NCBI GenBank assembly: GCA_022768865.1 | Contig: JALELH010000018.1 | Location: 44,215 to 108,214 of the forward strand | Direction: 5' to 3' | DNA: 64,000 nt | Source of the DNA: Spirochaetia bacterium | GTDB lineage: Bacteria > Spirochaetota > Spirochaetia > Treponematales > Treponemataceae | Program-made: the position numbers and the translations under genes | The notes under the pieces: model-generated | Database searches by the model: none | What the model was told of the DNA's origin: nothing | Seen by the model: only the letters and a program-made list of their open reading frames with translations | In this document: positions 9,575 to 19,547 of the stretch, one piece after another | How positions within the stretch are numbered: the first letter of the stretch is position 1 | Layout of the letters: each line of letters begins with the position of its first letter

Positions 9575-10678
9575 TTACTTTTTCAGAAGTGCTGCAAAAG
9601 GATTGTATGTTTCACCATCGTCGTCATCTTTGTGTGAAGACATATATTCCTTTGCATTATCTTCTTCTTCATTGGAAACAACAGTACTTAAAGAAATGCG
9701 CTTTTCATCAGCATCGATTTTGTCAATGATTACATCAAGAACGTCGCCTGCCTTGAAAACTTTTTTAAGGTTTGTGTTGCGTTCAACATTGAGTTTTGAA
9801 ACGTGAACAAGTCCGTCTATTCCGTCTGCAATATTTACGAAGACACCGAAATCTGCAACACGGCTGATTTTCCCTTCAATCTTATTGCCTACTTTAAATT
9901 TTGCAGTAACAGAATCCCATGGATCTGCTTCAAGTTCCTTTGTAGAAAGAGAAACCCTTTCGTGTTTCCAGTCAGCCTTGATAATTTTTGCAGTTATTTC
10001 CTGACCAACTTCCAGCACATCTGCCACATTGCTTACACGTGTCCTGCTGATTTCAGAAACAGGAAGGAGTGCCTGAAATCCGTTTAAATCAATAAAGGCT
10101 CCGTAAGATTCAATTGACTTAACGGTTCCTTTTACAGTCATTCCTACTGTATATTTTTCTGCAAGGGAAGCAAGTTCAGCGTTTGCCTTTTCTTCAAGAA
10201 GAATCCTGTTTGAAAGGACAATATTTTTTCCATCATTTTTAAATTCCGTAATCTTAAAAGACAGATGCTGGCCTACATATTCTGAACTTTCCTTTCTCTG
10301 ACGGTAACCCATCTGGCTGTACGGACAGAAAGCACGGGTTGTTCCAAGCATGACTTCGTAGCCGCCCTTGATTTCACCTTTTACAGTTCCTTCTACAGGA
10401 ATGCCGTTTTTAAATGCGTTTTCAAATACTGAATTATCGCCCTTTGTATTGCTGCCGGTAATTTTTGCAGTAAAGTGAAGTTCTTCATGCTTTCCGCCAA
10501 CAAAATAAACCTTTATTTTGTCACCTTCTTTTACTGTAATGTTTCCGTCTGCATCTTTAAAGTCTGCAGCATCAACAAAACCTTCACTCTTTAATCCAAG
10601 ATCAATGAATACTGTATCGCCATTAATTGCCACAACTGTAGTTTCTACAAGCTGTCCCGGTTCATATAAATTTTTCAT
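9575..10678 (-). CDS. S1 RNA-binding domain protein (ribosomal protein S1-like)
   Basis: Repeated S1 domains (GMTVKGTVKSIESYGAFIDLNGFQALLPVSEIS; GNKIEGKISRVADFGVFVNIADGIDGLVHVSKL). Confidence 0.88.
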   Translation of the reverse strand: MKNLYEPGQLVETTVVAINGDTVFIDLGLKSEGFVDAADFKDADGNITVKEGDKIKVYFVGGKHEELHFTAKITGSNTKGDNSVFENAFKNGIPVEGTVKGEIKGGYEVMLGTTRAFCPYSQMGYRQRKESSEYVGQHLSFKITEFKNDGKNIVLSNRILLEEKANAELASLAEKYTVGMTVKGTVKSIESYGAFIDLNGFQALLPVSEISRTRVSNVADVLEVGQEITAKIIKADWKHERVSLSTKELEADPWDSVTAKFKVGNKIEGKISRVADFGVFVNIADGIDGLVHVSKLNVERNTNLKKVFKAGDVLDVIIDKIDADEKRISLSTVVSNEEEDNAKEYMSSHKDDDDGETYNPFAALLKK

Positions 10679-10768
10679 TTTTTTTCCTTATGATACGTTT
10701 TAATTTGTGATTTACATTATAGAAAGAATTATTGCAAATGTCATTAGCAATATTCTTTCTATTCTGGC

Positions 10769-11506
10769 TTATTCGCCATAAACTTCTTTTTTGTGCCTCA
10801 GGCCGATTTGACGCAATGCTTCTGCAATGGGTACAGATGGATTTTCTTCACGGAAATTTTTCAAATCCACACTGAATCTTCCCATGGAAAAATGATTTAA
10901 CAGATACACATTATCCCACATTGAACTGTTACCATAACTGGCTCTGAGCTGATTTTTGTATCCTAGAAACACACCGCCTTTTTTAAGTTCACTGTGCCCG
11001 ACAAGCCAAAGCTGAGTATCTGGCCCCATTCCCATATGTAACCTTGCCGTAAGTTCTGCACACTTTAATTGACTCTCTTCTATAAGGTTACAGATTTTCT
11101 GTCCCCCTTCTTCTGCCAGGATTTTAAGCTGTTTTGTTTTTGCCGTATGGACCGGAGTTTTATTCATAATGATTGTCTTTTTTCTAAAGTCCATATTAAG
11201 TTCAGGATGCTTTTTAAAAAAGTTTTCTGCCATTATGCCGCTTTTACCGACGAAATATCTGTTGTTTTTTGACAGCTGTTCATCTTTGCCTGGATTATCA
11301 CCAATTATAATAAGGTTTATTTCGTCTTCTTTTGTTACTTCATCATATGCTTTATTAAATACGATACTTGTTTCTACGCTGTAATCAGTTCCTGCAAGTT
11401 TTTTCTGTAATGGGAACAGTTCAGGTGACAGTTTATTCCAGTCTAAACACAACTTTCTGTATTCTTCACGAAACTGCACCCATTCATTCCATTGATGGTC
11501 TGTCAT
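10769..11506 (-). CDS. Uracil-DNA glycosylase-like family protein
   Basis: INLIIIGDNPGKDEQLSKNNRYFVGKSGIMAENFF and C-terminal LLNHFSMGRF suggest the UDG superfamily fold. Confidence 0.5.
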   Translation of the reverse strand: MTDHQWNEWVQFREEYRKLCLDWNKLSPELFPLQKKLAGTDYSVETSIVFNKAYDEVTKEDEINLIIIGDNPGKDEQLSKNNRYFVGKSGIMAENFFKKHPELNMDFRKKTIIMNKTPVHTAKTKQLKILAEEGGQKICNLIEESQLKCAELTARLHMGMGPDTQLWLVGHSELKKGGVFLGYKNQLRASYGNSSMWDNVYLLNHFSMGRFSVDLKNFREENPSVPIAEALRQIGLRHKKEVYGE

Positions 11507-11557
11507 TTAACTTCCTTAATAAAAAGGGCACAGATTTAATCTGCACCCATAAATAAA

Positions 11558-12223
11558 TTAGCAGGCACCCCATTCCTTATAATATTCGTCAATATCTTTC
11601 ATCAATTCTGGAGTCAAAACTGTACCCTTTAATGCTTCTGTAACCTCTTTCATTGTTACTATGGCACGTGCCGGGAATCCATATTTTTCTGTAATTGTTT
11701 CAAGGGCACTCTTATTGCTGTCTGCTGATGCTCTTTCCATTCTGTTAAGTGACACCATTTCGCCAACAACTGTCACCTTTGCCTGTCCTGTTACAATAGG
11801 ATATGTTTCTTCAATAGATTTTCCAGAAGTAGTAACATCTTCAATAATTACAACCCTGTCTCCATCTTTTATTTCAGAACCAAGAATTGCTCCTTTATCT
11901 GCACCATGGTTCTTTACTTCCTTGCGGTTAGAACAATAGCGGATTTCTTTTCCATAAAGTTTCTGATAGGCAATAACCGTTGTTACGGCAAGTGGAATTC
12001 CCTTATATGCAGGTCCAAAAAGAACATCAAAATCATCACCAAAATTTGCATGAATTGCCTGTGCATAAAATTCACCTAATTTTGCAAGCTGACTTCCAGT
12101 AACATAAGCTCCTGCATTCATAAAAAACGGCGATTTCCTTCCGCTCTTAAGAGTAAAAGAACCAAACTTTAAAACCTTGCACTGAACCATAAAATCAATA
12201 AAATCTTTCTTATACTGTTCCAT
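11558..12223 (-). CDS. pyrE: Orotate phosphoribosyltransferase
   Basis: PRTase motif RVVIIEDVTTSGKSIEE; KFGSFTLKSGRKSPFFMNAG; FGPAYKGIPLA. Confidence 0.95.
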   Translation of the reverse strand: MEQYKKDFIDFMVQCKVLKFGSFTLKSGRKSPFFMNAGAYVTGSQLAKLGEFYAQAIHANFGDDFDVLFGPAYKGIPLAVTTVIAYQKLYGKEIRYCSNRKEVKNHGADKGAILGSEIKDGDRVVIIEDVTTSGKSIEETYPIVTGQAKVTVVGEMVSLNRMERASADSNKSALETITEKYGFPARAIVTMKEVTEALKGTVLTPELMKDIDEYYKEWGAC

Positions 12224-12271
12224 GGCTCACAGTTTACTAAATGGCTGTGAAAAATTCAATTTAGCAAATTT

Positions 12272-12465
12272 AGGTCGAATATCGAATTTCAGAATACTTT
12301 TCAATACAACTTTTTTAGTATTAATAGACGCCGTAGGCAGGTTCAGGCCTGAAAAAAAATCTGCACAAACGTAGTGCGGAAGCCTTTTTTTCAGGCCTGG
12401 TTCTGCCGAGAGGCGTCTTAGTTTCTAAAGAAAAGTAATTTTCTTATTATTCGACATTCGGTCTT
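12272..12465. repeat. Nested inverted-repeat element (MITE-like)
   Basis: Outer imperfect IR GGTCGAATATCGAAT.../...ATTCGACATTCGGTC; inner IR GACGCCGTAGGCAGGTTCAGGCCTGAAAAAAA / TTTTTTTCAGGCCTGGTTCTGCCGAGAGGCGTC (12327-12417). Related inner module at 61956-62110. Confidence 0.75.
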
Positions 12466-13201
12466 ATAATGCACCCGTAATTTTGTTCACCTGAACTTCA
12501 AATTCAGTTTCCAGGTTTTTCTTAAGTGAACTATGCAATGCCTTCTGTTCAATTTTAAAAAATGCTGAACGGCTTATATTCTTTGCACCGTATCTTGCAA
12601 TATTATCTGTATATACCTGACTGTCTACAAGCAAGCCACCACATTCAATAAAAGCTTTCATAAAGAGTATAAAAGCACTTTTTGAACTGTCAGTAGCTTT
12701 TGTAAACATGCTTTCTCCGCAAAAAACACTTCCAATAAGAACTCCATATAATCCGCCCACAAGTTCTCCTTCATGCCAGGTTTCAAAACTGTGTGCATAC
12801 CCTGCTTCATGAAATTTTGTGTATGCTTCAATCATCATGTTGCCTATCCATGTGCCATTTTGACCTTTGCGGTTTTGGTTTGCACATTCAATCATAACCT
12901 GAGTAAAAGCTTTATCCATTGTATATGTATAAGGAGTATGCCGTAAAAACTTTGATGCACTTCTAGGAATATGAAAGTCCTGCGTCTTAAGAACGAAGCG
13001 CGGATCCGGTGAATGCCATACTACAGGTTCTCCTTCATCTTCTGAAAACCAGGGAAAAACGCCCTGCATATATGCTGAATATAAAAGCTGCAAGTCAATA
13101 TCCAGTGTAATTCCGCAAATAGAATCTCCGTATTCTTTATATATAGTTCCAGGCTGTGCAAAGATATAAATCAAATCAGGATTTATTAAGCAATCACGCA
13201 T
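12464..13201 (-). CDS. aat: Leucyl/phenylalanyl-tRNA-protein transferase
   Basis: YMQGVFPWFSEDEGEPVVWHSPDPRFVL; GTWIGNMMIEAYTKFHEAGYAHSFETWHEGELVGGLYGVLIGSVFCGESMF. Confidence 0.96.
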   Translation of the reverse strand: MRDCLINPDLIYIFAQPGTIYKEYGDSICGITLDIDLQLLYSAYMQGVFPWFSEDEGEPVVWHSPDPRFVLKTQDFHIPRSASKFLRHTPYTYTMDKAFTQVMIECANQNRKGQNGTWIGNMMIEAYTKFHEAGYAHSFETWHEGELVGGLYGVLIGSVFCGESMFTKATDSSKSAFILFMKAFIECGGLLVDSQVYTDNIARYGAKNISRSAFFKIEQKALHSSLKKNLETEFEVQVNKITGAL

Positions 13202-15453
13202 TTAATTTCCCCATTTTCTACGGAAACTTTTACTTTGCCACCCTTGGTCAAACTGCCAAACAACAGCTCATCTATTAAGGCTGATGCTATTTTTTCCTCT
13301 GCATATCGCTGAATATTCCTTGCTCCAAATTCTTCACTCAAGGCTTTTCCTGCAATAAAATCATAAACTTCTGATTCCGTAATCAGCTCAACTTTCTTTG
13401 TTTCAAGGCGTTTTGCAATGGCATCGACTGCTTTACGTGCAATCCTTATGGCATTTTCTTTTCCAAGCTGATTAAAGTAAACAATTTTATCCAGTCGATT
13501 TCTGAATTCCGGTGTAAACGTTTTGTCAACGGCATCTTTTAGGGCAAAACTATCATTTATAAGTTTATTTTCTGAACTTCCAAAGCCCGGAACATTTTTG
13601 CCCATATCACCTGCACCACAATTGCTGGTAAAAATAATAAGGCAGTTCCTGAAATCAGCCTTTCTACCCTGACTGTCCGTCAAAGTTCCATAATCCAGAA
13701 CCTGAAGCAAGGTATTGTAAATATCTTTATGAGCCTTCTCAATTTCATCAAAAAGAATTACAGCATGACTTTCCTTTCTGACGGCTTCCGTTAAAACACC
13801 ACCATTTTCATAGCCTATATAACCTGGCGCAGAGCCAATAAGACGGCTGATGGAATAAGATTCCTGATATTCACTCATATCAAATCGCAAAAGCTTTATT
13901 CCAAGTTTTTCCGATAAAACTTTTGCAAGTTCTGTTTTTCCAACACCAGTTGGGCCGACAAACAAAAAACTTGCTTCAGGTTTTTCAAGGTTACGGAACC
14001 CTGCCCTTGCCTTTTTTACTGCGGCACAAACCGAATCAACGGCTTCATCCTGACCAAAAATTTCTGCCTTAATCTTTTCGTTAAAGGCCTTTAGATTTTC
14101 TTTTTCTTTACCACTTAAATTTTCCAGCGGAACTTTAGCCATTCTTGAAACTACATGACGAATTTCATTTACTGTAACTTTTGTTTTTTTATGAAGCCTT
14201 GCATAAACACCGCTTTCATCAATTACATCTATGGCTTTATCCGGCAGTCTTCTTTCTGTAAAGAAACGCACTGATAAATCTACAGCAAGAGCAAGACAAT
14301 CCGGTGAATATTTTACATTATGAAATTCTTCATATTTTGGAAGAATACCTTTTAAAATTTTTATACATTCATCACGAGTTGGCTCAAGAATATCAATTTT
14401 CTGAAACCTTCTTGCCAAAGCCCGGTCTTTTTCAAAAATCTTTGCATACTCTTCAAAAGTCGTTGAGCCAATGCAGCGCAAATTTCCCTTGCCAAGTGCC
14501 GGTTTTAAAATATTTGCCACATCAAGACCACCGCTGGAATTATTGCCCGTGCCTGCACCTATCATGGTATGAATTTCATCTATAAATAAAATTGCCTTAG
14601 GCTTTATTTGCAAAGCTTCTACAAGTTTTTTAATTCTACTTTCAAAATCTCCGCGGTATTTTGTTCCTGCCACAAGTGAACTTATTTCAACAGAATAAAT
14701 TTCTACATCTCGTAAGTATTCAGGAACATTCCCATCTGCAATACGCTGAGCAATACCTTCCGTAATTGTTGTTTTTCCAACACCTGCATCGCCAACATGC
14801 AAAGGATTATTTTTTGTCCTGCGGCATAAGATTTCTATTGTGCGCTCAATTTCATCTTCCCTGCCAACAAGTTTATCAAGTTTTCCTTCCCTTGCTTTTG
14901 CCGTAAGATTTACTGCAAATTTTTCCAGAATTTCATATATACTTTTTTCAGCCTGAATTGCTGCGTCTTCTACAATCTGATCAATATCATTCCCGGGAGA
15001 ATCAAAAAACACAGGATTAGTTTTATGAATCTCACGTGCAGCAATAAGAATTTCCATATCAATTTCATTGTTTTTCAGAATATGATAAATATTGAGCCGG
15101 CTGTCAGAAACAAGAGCAAACAGATAATGAAAAACGGTAATTTCATCTGTGTTTTCTTTCAATGCAAAAGATTCTGCCTTTATAAGAACTTCATCATACA
15201 AAACAGAATGAGGAGCTTCATCTTTTTCCTTGTATTTTACTACATTTGCAGGACAATATTCTTCAAGAAATTCAAGAAGTTCATCTTCTACATTTATTAA
15301 ATTAATATCCGGATGAAGTCCTAGAACCCTGCCAACATAGGAATCCAGTATGCAACAAAAAACAAGTTCCGGCGTTGCAAATTCAATGCCCTTTTTCAGA
15401 ACAAGTTCATCGGCATGTTGTAAAACGCTTCTCAGTTCTTCAGAGTATTCCAT
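13186..15453 (-). CDS. clpA: ATP-dependent Clp protease ATP-binding subunit ClpA
   Basis: Two AAA+ modules (GDAGVGKTTITEG; FLFVGPTGVGKTELAK), Clp N domain, start overlaps clpS stop. Confidence 0.95.
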   Translation of the reverse strand: MEYSEELRSVLQHADELVLKKGIEFATPELVFCCILDSYVGRVLGLHPDINLINVEDELLEFLEEYCPANVVKYKEKDEAPHSVLYDEVLIKAESFALKENTDEITVFHYLFALVSDSRLNIYHILKNNEIDMEILIAAREIHKTNPVFFDSPGNDIDQIVEDAAIQAEKSIYEILEKFAVNLTAKAREGKLDKLVGREDEIERTIEILCRRTKNNPLHVGDAGVGKTTITEGIAQRIADGNVPEYLRDVEIYSVEISSLVAGTKYRGDFESRIKKLVEALQIKPKAILFIDEIHTMIGAGTGNNSSGGLDVANILKPALGKGNLRCIGSTTFEEYAKIFEKDRALARRFQKIDILEPTRDECIKILKGILPKYEEFHNVKYSPDCLALAVDLSVRFFTERRLPDKAIDVIDESGVYARLHKKTKVTVNEIRHVVSRMAKVPLENLSGKEKENLKAFNEKIKAEIFGQDEAVDSVCAAVKKARAGFRNLEKPEASFLFVGPTGVGKTELAKVLSEKLGIKLLRFDMSEYQESYSISRLIGSAPGYIGYENGGVLTEAVRKESHAVILFDEIEKAHKDIYNTLLQVLDYGTLTDSQGRKADFRNCLIIFTSNCGAGDMGKNVPGFGSSENKLINDSFALKDAVDKTFTPEFRNRLDKIVYFNQLGKENAIRIARKAVDAIAKRLETKKVELITESEVYDFIAGKALSEEFGARNIQRYAEEKIASALIDELLFGSLTKGGKVKVSVENGEIKCVIA

Positions 15454-15764
15454 TAGTCTTCTTCCACTTTAACTTGCAAAGGAAATCCATTTGCCCTGGC
15501 TTTTTGTATTACGGAACGGGCTTTTGTTGCAGCAATGTCATATGGATAAACACCTGCAACACCCCTGCCCGATTCATGAATTTCAAGCATTAAGGAATTT
15601 GCTTCTTCTAGTGTTTTATTAAAAAACGTCATCAGTACTTCCACTACAAATTCCATTGTTGTATAGTCATCATTATAAAAAACAACTTTGTATTGTGGAG
15701 GAATATCAAATTCAACTGCTACATCTGAATCTGTTTCACCTGAATACTGAATATTATTAGCCAT
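15453..15764 (-). CDS. clpS: ClpS adaptor protein
   Basis: PPQYKVVFYNDDYTTMEFVVEVLMTFF...EIHESGRGVAGVYPYDIAATKA; start refined to MANNIQYS at 15764, after the psd stop. Confidence 0.93.
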   Translation of the reverse strand: MANNIQYSGETDSDVAVEFDIPPQYKVVFYNDDYTTMEFVVEVLMTFFNKTLEEANSLMLEIHESGRGVAGVYPYDIAATKARSVIQKARANGFPLQVKVEED

Positions 15765-15768
15765 AAAA

Positions 15769-16590
15769 TTAAGCCTTATTTGCAATCCACTGACCAATTT
15801 TAACGCGGACTTCACCCTTTCTAAGGTTCTGTTCAAGTTCCGGCAAAAGCTTTATTTTTCCTTTTTCAAAAAGAAGTGCAATTGTTGAACCATGTAAATC
15901 AAAATAACCTTTTTCTTCACCCTTTTTAACTGCACAGTTTTCGTGATGATTTATAATTCCGCCTACGCTGAATGCGCCAATTTCAACTGATGCCACATCC
16001 CCAAAATTTTCTGTATGAAGAATATTCCAGTTGCGCCTGTTTAGGGTAAAAACTTTATATTTTTCCAAAGCCAAAGGCTGAACACAATAAAGCTTTCCTT
16101 TTATAAAATGATTTTCTTCAACTGTTGCATTATCACAATAAATGTAGCGGTGATAGTCAGTTGCACAAAGACGAAAAACCAGACATTTTCCGCCAATGAA
16201 TTTTTTACCAGTTTCTTCATTCTGAAAGAAGTCGTTTAAACTGTAATCTGCTCCTTTAATGCTAAAAGTACTGTCATTTTTAATATCATAAGATGTTAAA
16301 AGACTATCACACGGGCTTATAAAATGATCAGGTTCACTGTCAAAAATTACAATGGCTTTTTTACGTGTAAAAAAATCATTAAACGAATGAAACTTTTTAC
16401 CTGCCCATTCGCTTAAATTGATACCATTTCTTTTAACAAATGGCCTGATTACTGGAATGGACAAAGGAGAACGCAGAAACAAACCAAGCAGAGCCGGAAC
16501 TTTTAATGCAAGAATCAGTTCAAGAAGAACCCTGCCAGGCTTTGTTCCATAAAGAAATATAACTGACTTGTCATTTGGGTTTTTATTCAT
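15769..16590 (-). CDS. psd: Phosphatidylserine decarboxylase
   Basis: KKFHSFNDFFTRK, DYHRYIYCD, cleavage motif FDLHGSTIALLFEKG. Confidence 0.93.
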   Translation of the reverse strand: MNKNPNDKSVIFLYGTKPGRVLLELILALKVPALLGLFLRSPLSIPVIRPFVKRNGINLSEWAGKKFHSFNDFFTRKKAIVIFDSEPDHFISPCDSLLTSYDIKNDSTFSIKGADYSLNDFFQNEETGKKFIGGKCLVFRLCATDYHRYIYCDNATVEENHFIKGKLYCVQPLALEKYKVFTLNRRNWNILHTENFGDVASVEIGAFSVGGIINHHENCAVKKGEEKGYFDLHGSTIALLFEKGKIKLLPELEQNLRKGEVRVKIGQWIANKA

Positions 16591-16596
16591 AAAATT

Positions 16597-17232
16597 CTAG
16601 TAATAAAAAAGAGCTGCGATTTCTGCAATACCAACACAAATAAGAACTATTTTTCCAAGAAGATTTGGCTTAATAAGTTTAAACGGACTGATAAAAGCAA
16701 TACCGCAAACAATAAGGATTGCAGCACCAACATATTCACTGAACGGCTTTTTTACAACGCTGCAAATATCATAAATAGCAGGCATAATAAGCGCAATGGA
16801 AGTTACCGGCAGACCTTTGTAAATATGACGTTCTTCTGTTGTTCCTTTCTGACGTTCTGCTTCATCAACATTAAAAAATGCAAGACGAATAAGGGCACAA
16901 AGAAGATAACATGCACAGATTGCAGTTACAATGTTATGAGCCGGTACATATTTACTTTCACAGCCAAGCTTGTAAACAATCATTGCAGGAAGGACACCGT
17001 AACAGATAAGATCGCTCATGGAATCAATCTGAATTCCAAAATTCTTTTCAAAACTGGTCCGGTTCTTTTTTGTGGAAGCAACTTTACCGTCAAACATATC
17101 AAGAATTCCGGATACCATAAGACAAAGAATAGCTTCCTTATAATTACCATCTAGAACATAACTGATGCCGACAAAAGAAACAATCATTGCAACATAAGTC
17201 ATAACAACCGTGTAATTGTATACACCTAACAT
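16597..17232 (-). CDS. pssA: CDP-diacylglycerol-serine O-phosphatidyltransferase
   Basis: CDP-alcohol phosphatidyltransferase motif SGILDMFDGKVASTKKNRTSFEKNFGIQIDSMSD; adjacent to psd. Confidence 0.92.
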   Translation of the reverse strand: MLGVYNYTVVMTYVAMIVSFVGISYVLDGNYKEAILCLMVSGILDMFDGKVASTKKNRTSFEKNFGIQIDSMSDLICYGVLPAMIVYKLGCESKYVPAHNIVTAICACYLLCALIRLAFFNVDEAERQKGTTEERHIYKGLPVTSIALIMPAIYDICSVVKKPFSEYVGAAILIVCGIAFISPFKLIKPNLLGKIVLICVGIAEIAALFYY

Positions 17233-17248
17233 ATTTATCCCCTATATT

Positions 17249-17857
17249 TTATACGCTTTTTCCAAGATAACCAAAAACCAAACTGTATGCCAGAATGGTC
17301 CATGGTTTTGAAGTTAAAAGTATAATAATAAACTTTTTGTATGACAAATGGGTCAACCCCGAAAAGTAACACAAAAAGTCATCAGGCGAAAAAGGAAAGG
17401 TAATTGCTATCCAGAGAAATACTGAATAGTTTTTTCTGTTCCTGTTTAGCCACTTTATACATTTATTATAATGCTTTTCTCCCATAAGCGAACTTACAAA
17501 AGAAACTCCAAATTTACGTGACAAGGTAAAGGCAAGAATGGATCCTGCACAAATACCTATGTAACTGCAAAAAAAGCCTTCAACTGTACCAAACAAAGTA
17601 GCACCTACAATGCACCCCAAAGCACCCGGAATTACAGTGTAAACTACTTTTACTGCCTGGAAGAAAGCCAGAACCAAAGGCCCGTATATTCCAAAGGAGT
17701 CAATATATTCCCGAAGACTATCCTCGGATTTAAATCTTCCCTTTGAATATTCATAGACAAAAAAAAACGTCATGGCAATAAAGCTAAGAAAAAAAACAAT
17801 CGTAAGAACTTTCTTTACGTTTTTGCCTGAAAAATTTTTGTCCTCTTTTACTTCCAT
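17249..17857 (-). CDS. TVP38/TMEM64 (DedA-like/VTT) membrane protein
   Basis: FGIYGPLVLAFFQAVKVVYTVIPGALGCIVGATLFGTVEGF; multiple TM segments. Confidence 0.8.
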   Translation of the reverse strand: MEVKEDKNFSGKNVKKVLTIVFFLSFIAMTFFFVYEYSKGRFKSEDSLREYIDSFGIYGPLVLAFFQAVKVVYTVIPGALGCIVGATLFGTVEGFFCSYIGICAGSILAFTLSRKFGVSFVSSLMGEKHYNKCIKWLNRNRKNYSVFLWIAITFPFSPDDFLCYFSGLTHLSYKKFIIILLTSKPWTILAYSLVFGYLGKSV

Positions 17858-17917
17858 AACTGTACGAGTCTAACAGATTTTGAAAAAAATATATAGATGG
17901 AAGTAAAATATAACAAT

Positions 17918-18583
17918 TTATTGCTTTTCCCCTTTCAAAAATGGTTCTGCAACTTTTACCTGAAAAAAGTCAACTAAAGGACCCATAAAAAAGGCCGTAA
18001 CAATTGTTGCAATTCCAACAACAGACTGAATGCCGTCAATTTTTTTCGTTGCAAGAAGATAAAATCCTACGCCAGAAGCAACACAAACCACATCTGTAAT
18101 AATCCTTATGTATTTAAATTTCCAGACATGCCATGTATTAGAAATAATCAAGGCAACAGCATCATAGGTTGAAACGCCTAAATCTGCCGTAATGTAAAAA
18201 GACGATGCAAAACAAAGTATTCCGAATCCTATAACAAGAAAAGCGATGCGAAGGGTAAGGGCAGGGGCCGGAAACAAATTCTGCAGCAGCTCAAAAGAAA
18301 ACTGAACCACATAACCAAGCAGAAATAAATTTATGAACGTGGCAAGACCTATATAATGCCTGTCAAAAATCAGACTGAATAAAAGCAAAACTGCATTGGC
18401 AATCATATAAAGGGTTCCAAAATTAATTGGAATCAGGGCATCAAGGCCTGCCATTAAAGACTGAAATGGATCAATTCCAAAAACTGAGTTCTTAAAAAAA
18501 CCGACAGCAATGCCGCTTACAAGAACTCCAATCGTACTCATAAGACAGCGTTTTACAAAATGGTCACGCTTAAAAACATTCAT
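17918..18583 (-). CDS. YczE/YyaS/YitT-like integral membrane protein
   Basis: Pattern of TM helices with GIAVGFFKNSVFGIDPFQSLMAGL and ITADLGVSTYDAVALII. Confidence 0.7.
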   Translation of the reverse strand: MNVFKRDHFVKRCLMSTIGVLVSGIAVGFFKNSVFGIDPFQSLMAGLDALIPINFGTLYMIANAVLLLFSLIFDRHYIGLATFINLFLLGYVVQFSFELLQNLFPAPALTLRIAFLVIGFGILCFASSFYITADLGVSTYDAVALIISNTWHVWKFKYIRIITDVVCVASGVGFYLLATKKIDGIQSVVGIATIVTAFFMGPLVDFFQVKVAEPFLKGEKQ

Positions 18584-18604
18584 TTATTTTCCTCCATAAT
18601 AAAA

Positions 18605-19411
18605 TTAAAACTGCAAATAAAACCAGCGGTAAATTGCATCAAGACGTTCATTCATAAGTTTTTTTATTACTCTTCTTATGCTGAACATCTTTAAAATATT
18701 TTCATAATTGGCATCTGCTGAAATATAAAAAAGGAAGTCATCACCACAATCCGTAACATGAATATTGATTTTAAGATTTTCCTTTCTGCAGGCTTTTATT
18801 CCAAACAGCCCCAGATTACTTAAATTTTTTATTGAAAGATAAAGTTCATTCTGGTTCATTTTATAATTAAGGACAAAAACTAAATTACCCAAAAGCCTGT
18901 CCTGCTGGTAGCAGTAAATTTTTTTACCATCGCAATTTTTTGTAACTTCATCAGGAATGACTTTATCTTTCTGGGGCTTTTCCAAAGTGCAGACTTTTTT
19001 ATATAGAACAATTCCATCAGGATCTGATTCTGAAAACCTGTAGCACATTCCGCTCATGTTGGACAAAGCAGTAAAAATTTCAGAAATATTTTCTATTGAA
19101 ATTTCACTTACACTTTTCTGGCCGTCCTTTGCACCGGCAAGAAGTTCTTTTTTTGAAATTAAATATAAAAACTCGGCAGTGTAGGGACTGTCTTTTTTTT
19201 CTATCCTAGAATTTATAATTTCTTCCCTATAATGACTTAAAGGTACAAGAGAAAGTGAATTGTCTTCTTCTTCGTGTATAACCCTAACATTTTTTGTCTT
19301 CACAAGTTCTTCAACAAATTCAGCGGGAACTACTTCATCTATTGTAGAAGCAAAAAACCAAGTATGAATAAAAATACTTAAAATAATTAAAATGCTTATT
19401 TTTTTTTCCAC
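18605..19411 (-). CDS. Secreted protein, possibly DUF6675-like; paralogue of 47537-48298
   Basis: Signal peptide; C-terminal ...IHVTDCGDDFLFYISADAN...RRVIKKLMNERLDAIYRWF matches the IDCGDEYLVYMAMKAD...LLSRLDAIYGCF pattern of ORF 47537..48298. Confidence 0.55.
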   Translation of the reverse strand: MEKKISILIILSIFIHTWFFASTIDEVVPAEFVEELVKTKNVRVIHEEEDNSLSLVPLSHYREEIINSRIEKKDSPYTAEFLYLISKKELLAGAKDGQKSVSEISIENISEIFTALSNMSGMCYRFSESDPDGIVLYKKVCTLEKPQKDKVIPDEVTKNCDGKKIYCYQQDRLLGNLVFVLNYKMNQNELYLSIKNLSNLGLFGIKACRKENLKINIHVTDCGDDFLFYISADANYENILKMFSIRRVIKKLMNERLDAIYRWFYLQF

Positions 19412-19453
19412 GAATAAATCTTACCACACAATTATAAATTTTAAAACTTTTTA

Positions 19454-19502
19454 TTGACAAATGACATTTTCTATAATACAATCAATATTGTAATGATTAC
19501 AA
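19454..19502 (+). promoter_or_regulatory. rbr promoter with Fur/PerR-type box
   Basis: TTGACA (19454)-N17-TACAAT (19477) followed by perfect palindrome TTGTAAT-G-ATTACAA (19488-19502). Confidence 0.8.
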
Positions 19503-19547
19503 ATTACTAATCTAACAAGACAACAACATTTTTGGAGGAATTTTAAT

